Source: an uncultured Hyphomicrobiales bacterium (GTDB taxonomy: Bacteria > Pseudomonadota > Alphaproteobacteria > Rhizobiales > Beijerinckiaceae). Taken from it: a stretch of DNA of 7,789 nucleotides. The stretch covers positions 1-7,789 of the forward strand of contig CAIZGQ010000508.1 in the NCBI GenBank assembly GCA_903932565.1, read 5' to 3'. Positions 1 through 4,621 of the stretch are shown here, one piece after another (position 1 is the stretch's first letter; every line of letters begins with the position of its first letter). The notes under the pieces were generated by a model. It was not told where the DNA came from, ran no database searches, and worked only from the letters and a program-made list of their open reading frames with translations. Made by a program: the position numbers and the translations under genes.

Positions 1-99
1 CGCCACCGCGCCAGCCCCACATTGGCGGAGCTCGCAACAGAGGTGAAGGCCGATATGCTGGCAGAAGGCCCGTCGACGCAGGACAATTACGTGATCTGA
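1..99 (+). CDS. 3' end of an unidentified protein gene
   Basis: Frame 1 is open from the window edge to a TGA at 97-99 and gives 32 residues ending in DNYVI. The piece has the codon choice of a GC-rich genome (GCC, CTG, GTG, GAG third positions) and a helix-like stretch (LAELATEVKADML), so it reads as a true C-terminus and not as chance. I do not recognise the family from so short a tail. The gene is on the same strand as the tRNA downstream. There is no convincing hairpin plus T-run after the stop; the short GGCG/CGCC hairpin at 107-118 lacks one. Confidence 0.6.
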   Translation, partial: RHRASPTLAELATEVKADMLAEGPSTQDNYVI

Positions 100-209
100 G
101 GGACGGGGCGGATGCGCCGCGGACGCCTGCACCCTGCCCTGCTGCACACGCCTTGCCTGACAGGTTCGCCGCGCACGGCGGTCATTCACAGGACCGTCAA
201 AGTGGACGC

Positions 210-238
210 TGGACAAGCCGCTTTGGCCTCCCTATAAC
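210..238 (+). promoter_or_regulatory. Sigma-70 type promoter of tRNA-Phe
   Basis: A -35-like TGGACA (210-215) and a -10-like TATAAC (233-238) are separated by exactly 17 nt. Transcription would start near 245, about 30 nt before the mature tRNA. The sequence right after the -10 is G/C-rich (CCGGCC), which is typical of stringently controlled stable-RNA promoters. Position, spacing and orientation all fit the tRNA. The motif match is seen in the sequence; its activity is inferred. Confidence 0.6.
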
Positions 239-275
239 CCGGCCATTCGCCGTCGGACACGCTCCGGTGCGCATT

Positions 276-351
276 GCCCGGGTAGCTCAGTTGGTAGAGC
301 ATGCGACTGAAAATCGCAGTGTCGGTGGTTCGATCCCGCCCCCGGGCACCA
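276..351 (+). tRNA. tRNA-Phe (anticodon GAA)
   Basis: A complete 76-nt cloverleaf with encoded CCA. The acceptor stem GCCCGGG/CCCGGGC (276-282 with 341-347) pairs perfectly. The D arm is GCTC/GAGC (285-288, 297-300). The anticodon stem is TGCGA/TCGCA (302-306, 314-318) around loop CTGAAAA, which puts GAA at positions 34-36. The T arm GGTGG/CCGCC (324-328, 336-340) encloses TTCGATC, and A348 is the discriminator. It delivers phenylalanine to UUC/UUU codons. The gene is intact, although its 3' part served as an integration site: the last 55 nt recur at 1416-1470. No clear terminator follows directly, as expected if the original downstream sequence now lies beyond the inserted DNA. Confidence 0.98.
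297..351 (+). repeat. attL-like copy: 3' 55 nt of tRNA-Phe
   Basis: This stretch runs from the second half of the D stem to the CCA end and matches 1416-1470 base for base. Identity stops at A296/C1415 on the left and C352/T1471 on the right. It includes both the anticodon stem-loop and the T arm, the usual crossover regions for integrases that target tRNA genes. Confidence 0.85.
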
Positions 352-552
352 CAGGAAAATTTGTTCCAAAAAGTCGGCCACTCGTTCATATCCGCAATCG
401 GCTGAGCGCAAATTGTTTGCGGTCGAAGACGGATTTAAAACTCACCTCGGAATTCGGCGCAGCTGCCTACCTTTACAAACAAAGGTATTTTCCGCGTTTG
501 TTGCCGTTCGTTCGGCACCATCAGACAATAAATAAGGCATTCGCGCGACCAA
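352..552. other. Non-coding stretch at the tRNA-proximal end of the island
   Basis: About 200 bp between the tRNA and the toxin stop codon. It is visibly A/T-richer than the flanks and has no ORF with credible codon use or a ribosome site. A short hairpin CCTTT/AAAGG (470-485, 6-nt loop) lies downstream of the toxin gene but lacks a T-run on the toxin's strand. Tyrosine integrase genes usually sit here, next to the tRNA; none is present and I see no remnant of one. Confidence 0.5.
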
Positions 553-1044
553 TTATAGCGCTGCCTGCAACTCGGCGAGCGTGATCATCATGGTTCGCGG
601 CTCGGATGCTGATGCCTCCATACCAAGCGCCCGATAAAACGCTGCTGCTTCGTCAGAAATGGCGTGGACCAGTAGGCCACGGATGCCTATGGCGTCAGCC
701 GCAGACAAAACGCGCAAAACGGCATCCCGAAACAGCGCGCGTCCAAGACCACTGCCCTGAAAATCGATATGAATCGCCAAGCGTCCAAGGATCGCCATCG
801 GGATCGGATCCGGCATGTTGCGCTTGAGTTTGCCAGTCGAAAGTGTGGAGATCAACGCACCCGAGGCGAGAGCGTAATAGGCGATGACGCGATTGTCTTC
901 GATCACCACAAAGGTTCGTGATGCTCCGGACTTTTGGTTCGCAAGCGCGCGCCGTTTCAGCCAATCGTCAAGGCTTGCATGGCCGCAGGAGAACAAAGCC
1001 GTGTCATGCTCCGCGAGCAGAGGCACAGGCTCCGATAGCCTCAT
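553..1044 (-). CDS. GNAT-family acetyltransferase toxin (TacT/AtaT-like)
   Basis: A 163-residue protein of the single-domain GNAT type found in type II toxin-antitoxin modules. Known relatives (TacT, AtaT, ItaT, KacT) transfer acetyl from acetyl-CoA to the amino group of aminoacyl-tRNAs and so block translation. Family marks are FSCGHASLDDWL near residue 18, the acetyl-CoA pyrophosphate loop QGSGLG (about 96-101) preceded by LGRLAIHIDF, and the FYRALGM segment with the likely catalytic Tyr at about 137. Length is normal for the family and all motifs are intact. I chose the ATG at 1044 because its ATGA overlaps the antitoxin stop, implying translational coupling; a TTG at 1050 would add two residues. 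The tRNA isoacceptor it attacks cannot be read from the sequence. Confidence 0.92.
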   Translation of the reverse strand: MRLSEPVPLLAEHDTALFSCGHASLDDWLKRRALANQKSGASRTFVVIEDNRVIAYYALASGALISTLSTGKLKRNMPDPIPMAILGRLAIHIDFQGSGLGRALFRDAVLRVLSAADAIGIRGLLVHAISDEAAAFYRALGMEASASEPRTMMITLAELQAAL

Positions 1045-1310
1045 TCCCAAGGAGCCTTTGTTTGTAGCGTCTTCTTCAAGGACCCATTCTGCCTGGGGAA
1101 TGAATCCAGACGCAAAATAAATTCGTCATAGGCCTCGGCGCTCACCTGTACAAGCGAGCGATCAAGTATTGCTTCCTCCGCCGCGCGGCGTGCCGCCTCC
1201 AAAATGAAATCTGTTCGCGTCTTACCTTGGGCCTTTGCAGCCCAATCGAATAAACTGCGATCTTCAGGCTTGACGCGCATGTTGAGCGTGTCGCGAGCTG
1301 GTACGGGCAT
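1041..1310 (-). CDS. DUF1778 / ribbon-helix-helix antitoxin (TacA-like)
   Basis: An 89-residue antitoxin partner of the downstream GNAT toxin. The N-terminal part (about 7-49: DTLNMRVKP strand, then two helices including RTDFILEAARRAAEEAIL) is a ribbon-helix-helix DNA-binding fold. The C-terminal tail (about 54-89, ending KAPWE) matches the region that wraps the toxin in this family. The start is the ATG at 1310: AAGGAG lies 7 nt upstream and the protein begins directly before the family's ARDT segment. The longer reading from 1376 would add 22 residues unlike the family and would cover the operator-like palindrome. Antitoxin first, with a 4-nt overlap to the toxin, is the standard layout. 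It should neutralise the toxin and repress its own promoter. Confidence 0.92.
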   Translation of the reverse strand: MPVPARDTLNMRVKPEDRSLFDWAAKAQGKTRTDFILEAARRAAEEAILDRSLVQVSAEAYDEFILRLDSFPRQNGSLKKTLQTKAPWE

Positions 1311-1344
1311 AATCTCTCTCCTTGATACATTCATAGAGCATTGC

Positions 1345-1359
1345 AATGACAATGTCATT
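1345..1359. promoter_or_regulatory. Candidate operator of the toxin-antitoxin operon
   Basis: A perfect 15-nt palindrome, AATGACA-A-TGTCATT, is centred 42 bp upstream of the antitoxin ATG. Ribbon-helix-helix antitoxins bind short palindromes at their own promoter, so this is the best candidate for the autoregulation site. The palindrome is seen; binding is inferred. I could not fix a confident -35/-10 pair around it. Confidence 0.5.
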
Positions 1360-1386
1360 ACATACCTTTGATCCAAGGAGCCTCAT

Positions 1387-1407
1387 GTCCAGGTTTTGTT
1401 GCTGGAC
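1387..1407. other. Small inverted repeat next to attR
   Basis: GTCCAG (1387-1392) and CTGGAC (1402-1407) form a 6-bp stem with a 9-nt loop, 8 bp before the second tRNA copy and upstream of the antitoxin promoter region. On the plus strand it is followed only by TTTC. It could be an arm-type or accessory site of the integration element, a weak terminator, or chance. Confidence 0.25.
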
Positions 1408-1415
1408 TTTCACCC

Positions 1416-1470
1416 GAGCATGCGACTGAAAATCGCAGTGTCGGTGGTTCGATCCCGCCCCCGGGCACCA
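1416..1470 (+). repeat. attR-like copy: orphan 3' half of tRNA-Phe
   Basis: A 55-nt exact duplicate of 297-351, comprising the 3' side of the D stem, the whole anticodon arm, the T arm, the acceptor 3' strand and CCA. The acceptor 5' strand and most of the D arm are absent (the preceding bases are TTTCACCC), so it cannot fold as a tRNA and should not be annotated as one. It marks the distal end of the inserted DNA, 29 bp from the stop of the extensin-like gene. Confidence 0.85.
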
Positions 1471-1499
1471 TCGGTGAAACTTGAACTGAAACGTCATCC

Positions 1500-2498
1500 T
1501 CACTGACAAATGCGGTAGCTGCTGCTGCTGCCATGCATCTCGATATCAAGATGAAGATTGTCATCGTGATATGCGTCAGCGCCGGGCCCCAGGACGGTGG
1601 AAAACCAGCCACAGGCCGCACGCCGGACTGCGTGGAAAAAAGCGATCTCGTCTGCGTCGTTTTGATGATCGATGCGGACCTGCCGCTTATTGGCAAACTC
1701 GATGCTGGTGATATCGACCGCAAGCCCTTTTCCATGCGCGCTGATCTTGCCGCCTGATGCGTGGTTGCGTCCGCGGCATTCAAACCCTGGACCCGTGTGG
1801 ATGGATGTCACGGCCGCCCCCATCGAGGCGGCCCCCAACGGCGCAATCAGGACGCGCGTGTAATCCGAAAGCACAAGAGCAAATTCGCACTCCACAATGG
1901 GCTGATCCGGGAACAGGATTGTCTGCCCTTTGCCGGAGACCCATGCGCTTAACCGGACTGGCGCAGCGATGGCGCAAGCGGAATTGCTGGCGGCGGGCGT
2001 CTGCGCAACCTCGGCTCGCATGCCGCCTTCAATGAGTTTGGCAAGGCACGTCGGCCCGCTGGCATTGGGCGGGACTGCAGCCTCACCGGGTGTGGGCGTT
2101 GGTGCAGGTGCGAGCGCTGGGGCCGATACCGTCGGTGGCGGTTGATTTGGGAGCGGCGCAACCGCTGGCGATGCAGCATTTGGCACAGCCGATTTTGTTT
2201 GCGGCGTCGTTTGCGGCGCCACACTCAGCGGCACCGTGGCTGATGCTGGTGGTTGCGCGGGCGGCTGCACTGCGGGCAGGTCTGCCGGGCGTGTTGGCGG
2301 AAGCGGGACAACGATGCGCGGATGTGCCGACCGCGACGGTCGCCGACTATGTGGCCAGTCGAAAAACCCGGCAGAGGCGGGTAAAACGAAAAAAGTGATG
2401 ATCGCAAGCGCAATTATGGCGACGCGCCTGACCCAGGGCAAGAGCGCATAAGTGGCAGAGCTGCGCTTGGACGCATTGAAGCGAATTCGAAGTTTCAT
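1500..2498 (-). CDS. Exported extensin-like protein with LAS/M15-type metallopeptidase motif
   Basis: A 332-residue envelope protein. Residues about 23-43 are a hydrophobic signal segment ending ASA, following a basic N-terminus, so export to the periplasm is likely; the signal-peptidase site is inferred. Residues about 44-148 are a Pro/Ala/Thr-rich linker, the reason the family is called extensin-like. Residues about 149-332 are the extensin-like C-terminal domain. It carries SAHGKGLAVD (253-262), which fits the SxHxxGxAxD zinc motif of VanY/M15 peptidases, and a distal HDDNLHLD (His311, His316). Six Cys (151, 175, 204, 241, 296, 331) suggest three disulfides. Cell-wall hydrolase or binding activity is plausible but unproven. 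The ATG at 2498 is the only start before the signal segment; its GGTGGG ribosome site is abnormally close. Confidence 0.88.
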   Translation of the reverse strand: MKLRIRFNASKRSSATYALLPWVRRVAIIALAIITFFVLPASAGFFDWPHSRRPSRSAHPRIVVPLPPTRPADLPAVQPPAQPPASATVPLSVAPQTTPQTKSAVPNAASPAVAPLPNQPPPTVSAPALAPAPTPTPGEAAVPPNASGPTCLAKLIEGGMRAEVAQTPAASNSACAIAAPVRLSAWVSGKGQTILFPDQPIVECEFALVLSDYTRVLIAPLGAASMGAAVTSIHTGPGFECRGRNHASGGKISAHGKGLAVDITSIEFANKRQVRIDHQNDADEIAFFHAVRRAACGWFSTVLGPGADAYHDDNLHLDIEMHGSSSSYRICQ

Positions 2499-2665
2499 CC
2501 CACCATTTAGGCAGGATGATCCAGATCAAAGTAAAGCACATTTTCTCGCGTGAATTTGCAGAATACTTGAGTAAATTTACGCAGATACTTGAGGGCAATT
2601 TACCTTGCTGACATCATGATGCATCGCGTCATCCGCGCAAACTGCTGAGCAGCGGGAATTTGCCA
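2499..2665. promoter_or_regulatory. Upstream region of the extensin-like gene with a 22-23 bp spaced repeat
   Basis: This spacer follows the CDF stop codon and precedes the extensin-like gene on the minus strand. Within it ATACTTGAG occurs at 2563-2571 and 2585-2593, and AATTTAC occurs at 2574-2580 and 2597-2603. The result is an imperfect tandem unit repeated after about two helical turns. The first unit includes the perfect palindrome GTAAATTTAC (2571-2580). The block lies about 65-105 bp upstream of the ATG, where a regulator could bind. No convincing terminator for the CDF gene is visible; the CTGCT/AGCAG hairpin (2642-2652) has only a weak T-run. Confidence 0.4.
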
Positions 2666-3697
2666 TCACACCACGTGGTCGGGTGCCAGGACGCAGGCCA
2701 GATGCGGATCAACTTCGATCTGCAGCGTTGTGTGATTGATCTTGAAACGGTCCGACAAATCCTCTGCAAGAGCGTGCAGAAATGTGTCCCCTGGATGTCC
2801 GGCCGCCATGACGACATGGCACGTCAAAGCAATCTCCGTCGTGCTCATCGGCCAAATGTGAAGATCATGCAGCGATGTCACGCCAGCATGTCCGAGAATG
2901 AAGGATCGCACAGCTATGGGATCAATCTGCGCGGGCACCGCTGCCATGGACATGCCGAAGGATTCGCGCAGCAGACTCCACGTTCCCCAGATGATGATCG
3001 CGTTGATCACGAGGCTGACGATCGGATCAAGCCACAGCCAACCCGTCAACAGAATGACGAGCCCGGCGACCACCACGCCGACTGACACCAGCGCATCCGA
3101 CGCCATGTGAAGAAATGCGCCGCGCAAATTGATGTCGCCCTTGGCGCCTGCTGCAAACAGCCATGCTGTCAGACCATTGATAACGATACCCACAGCCGCG
3201 ACAATCATGATCGTCTTGCCAGCAACCGGCTCCGGCGATCCCAGCCGCTGGATGGCCTCCCACGAAATCGCGCCAATGGTCAGCAGTAAAAACACCGCAT
3301 TGAACAAAGCCGCCAGGATAGAAGAGCCGCGCAATCCGTATGTGTAGCGTGCCGACGGCGCACGCCGCACAAGCACGCTGGCAAACCATGCAACCGACAG
3401 GCCCAGCACGTCGCCCAGATTGTGCCCTGCATCCGCAAGAAGTGCCACCGAATTGCTCAGAATTCCAAAAACGAGCTCCGCGATAACAAAGCAGCTGTTC
3501 AGCAAAATCCCAAGCGCGAACGCCAAGCCAAAACTTGCCGGGGCGTGATGGTGCCCACCGTGATGATGATCATGACTGTGTTCCACATGACTGTGTTGGA
3601 CATGATGTCCATGCGCATGATCATGATCTGCGTGGTGATCGTGGTCATGATCGTCATGGTGCGCATGAACGTGGTCATCGGAGCTTTGCGGAATCAT
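2666..3697 (-). CDS. Cation diffusion facilitator, Zn2+ type (CzcD/ZitB-like), His-rich N-terminus
   Basis: A 343-residue inner-membrane proton-coupled exporter of Zn2+ and probably Co2+ or Cd2+. After a short lead, residues 9-51 contain 23 histidines in 43 positions, a cytosolic metal-binding tail. Six membrane helices follow from about residue 56 to 243. Transport-site pairs are intact: HNLGD in TM2 (His92, Asp96) and HMASD in TM5 (His197, Asp201), the HD-HD pattern of zinc-selecting members. A C-terminal cytosolic domain (HDLHIWP, then INHTTLQIE) completes the family fold. I chose the ATG at 3697 because AAGGA lies 8 nt upstream; the longest reading begins at a GTG (3778) and adds 27 residues with poorer signals. 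No metal-sensor gene is adjacent. Confidence 0.93.
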   Translation of the reverse strand: MIPQSSDDHVHAHHDDHDHDHHADHDHAHGHHVQHSHVEHSHDHHHGGHHHAPASFGLAFALGILLNSCFVIAELVFGILSNSVALLADAGHNLGDVLGLSVAWFASVLVRRAPSARYTYGLRGSSILAALFNAVFLLLTIGAISWEAIQRLGSPEPVAGKTIMIVAAVGIVINGLTAWLFAAGAKGDINLRGAFLHMASDALVSVGVVVAGLVILLTGWLWLDPIVSLVINAIIIWGTWSLLRESFGMSMAAVPAQIDPIAVRSFILGHAGVTSLHDLHIWPMSTTEIALTCHVVMAAGHPGDTFLHALAEDLSDRFKINHTTLQIEVDPHLACVLAPDHVV

Positions 3698-4038
3698 GAC
3701 GTCCATCCTTGCATGACGACTGCTTACACCGGTTTCAAGCCCGGCGTGCAAGCTCATCATCAGGTCGTGCGGGACCACCCAGATACCTGAGCGCCGGTGA
3801 CCGGGCTTTGATCAGACGGCATCAGATGCCGGTTGTAAAGTTGAGCTTGCGCTCATCCGCGGCGCGAGCACGGCTTTGCTTTTCCACGAGCAGCGTTAAA
3901 GCAGCACCACGACGTCGCTGTGAAGCACTCTGTAAACTTTGAATTTTACGAACGTTTCGAAAATGGCTAATGCAAATTGCAGGCTCCAATTTGCGAGAGA
4001 GCAAACCCACGGAGCCCCAACTCGAGCGAGAGTGGCCC
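3698..4038. other. Divergent intergenic region between the CDF and hypothetical genes
   Basis: About 340 bp holding the upstream regions of the CDF gene (minus) and the 177-residue gene (plus). No ORF here has credible coding character apart from possible N-terminal extensions of the two flanking genes. Two short inverted repeats are visible: TGAGC-TTGC-GCTCA at 3842-3855 and the A/T-rich TTT-a-CGAA/TTCG-a-AAA repeat at 3945-3963. Either might be an operator. I could not place a confident promoter. Confidence 0.35.
3945..3963. promoter_or_regulatory. Inverted repeat upstream of the hypothetical gene
   Basis: CGAA (3949-3952) and TTCG (3956-3959) are separated by 3 nt. The match extends outward through one A/A mismatch to TTT and AAA, giving seven pairs in 19 nt. 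It sits 76 bp before the chosen ATG at 4039 and 7 bp before the alternative ATG at 3970. It resembles a regulator half-site pair, but no family signature is evident. Confidence 0.25.
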
Positions 4039-4572
4039 ATGACGACCAACGAGTGGAAGGCACTCATTGCCGCGTTCGAAGACATCATCCCAGGTGCGCT
4101 CGAATGTTCACGCTCACTCGTCGTCGACGAATATGCCGGCAGCATTGTGCGTGAACTGATGGATCTCTTGTTCACACAACCCACGGATCTCAAGGCCGCC
4201 GCAGAGAGTGCCATTCGGGATGTGCTCGTGACGCGCGCGTTCAGCGCCTGTGTGCGTTGGGCCAAGTGCAATCCGGAACGCGCACGATCTTATTTTACCA
4301 GCGAGGCGGCATGGCTGTCCGCACTCGCCTCAAACGACCCGAAGGAATTTTGTGATCCGTACGAGATCTGGGTGCGCGAGACACTCAATCGGTGCGTCGC
4401 ACTCATCCATGACGCACTTGAAGCCCGATATCCCAGCAAAACGTCGCTGGAAGGCCTGATGCACGCGCATATGATTTTTGAGCGCAACAAACAGGAGCGC
4501 CGAGGTCAGGATGCGACCGTGAGCCTGCAGAAATTGAATGACACGCTCAATCCAAAGCCGGATGACACGTGA
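4039..4572 (+). CDS. Hypothetical protein, mostly helical, family not recognised
   Basis: A 177-residue soluble protein (200 residues if read from the ATG at 3970). Codon use with G/C third positions supports it as a real gene; the antisense frame reads as Ser/Arg/Ala-rich noise. It has no signal peptide, no membrane segment and no motif I can name. Amphipathic helices seem to dominate (for example VRELMDLLF, AAAESAIRDVLV, ETLNRCVALIHDALEA). The C-terminus is charged and polar, ending KPDDT. The start is uncertain: the ATG at 4039 has a GAGAG-like element upstream, whereas the ATG at 3970 has no ribosome site. It is transcribed alone and converges on the EAL gene, 49 bp away. Lineage-specific regulator or stress protein would be a guess; I assign no function. 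Confidence 0.7.
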   Translation: MTTNEWKALIAAFEDIIPGALECSRSLVVDEYAGSIVRELMDLLFTQPTDLKAAAESAIRDVLVTRAFSACVRWAKCNPERARSYFTSEAAWLSALASNDPKEFCDPYEIWVRETLNRCVALIHDALEARYPSKTSLEGLMHAHMIFERNKQERRGQDATVSLQKLNDTLNPKPDDT

Positions 4573-4621
4573 AGCCGCGTGACGGGCGTTTGGCTGCCAC
4601 CGAAGGCCAAGGCCAGGCTAC

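Larger units (their letters stand above)
297..1470. mobile_element. Small tRNA-Phe-integrated island or remnant carrying a toxin-antitoxin pair
   Basis: Two identical 55-nt copies of the tRNA-Phe 3' end (297-351 and 1416-1470, same orientation) bracket 1,064 bp. An intact tRNA at one end and a lone 3' tRNA fragment at the other is the arrangement left by tyrosine-recombinase integration into a tRNA gene. The insert contains only the GNAT toxin and DUF1778 antitoxin genes; there is no integrase, excisionase or replication gene. It therefore looks like a deletion remnant or a non-autonomous cassette moved by an integrase acting in trans. If one copy plus the insert were removed, tRNA-Phe would lie 29 bp from the stop codon of the extensin-like gene. 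The repeat and gene content are seen directly; the integration history is inferred. Confidence 0.75.

Noticed and set aside
186..389. Minus-strand ORF across tRNA-Phe reading GRDRTTDTAIFSRMLYQLSY
   Set aside because: It is the antisense of the tRNA gene; this peptide pattern is a common spurious annotation over tRNAs.
475..1065. Inverted pair ACAAACAAAGG (475-485) and CCTTTGTTTGT (1055-1065) as possible element ends
   Set aside because: The pair is only 11 bp of low complexity, and one copy lies inside the antitoxin coding sequence, so it is likely chance and not a transposon end.
1416..1470. A second tRNA-Phe gene
   Set aside because: The acceptor 5' strand and the 5' side of the D arm are missing, so it is only the att-like 3' fragment.
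1264..1509. Minus-strand ORF containing GAGSNHRHCDFQS
   Set aside because: It arises from the antisense of the second tRNA-Phe fragment and overlaps the antitoxin upstream region; it has no ribosome site or family match.
3422..3790. Plus-strand ORF rich in Met, Val and Ile, resembling a membrane protein
   Set aside because: It is the complement of the His-rich tract (CAT/CAC codons) of the CDF transporter; the minus-strand product has all family motifs.
3822..4271. Minus-strand 149-residue ORF opposite the hypothetical gene
   Set aside because: Ser/Arg/Ala-rich composition without motifs, typical of an antisense shadow; the plus-strand frame has better codon use.
4573..4621. TTGGC/GCCAA hairpin as a bidirectional terminator between the convergent genes
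   Set aside because: A 5-bp stem with an 11-nt loop and no T-run on either side is too weak to support.
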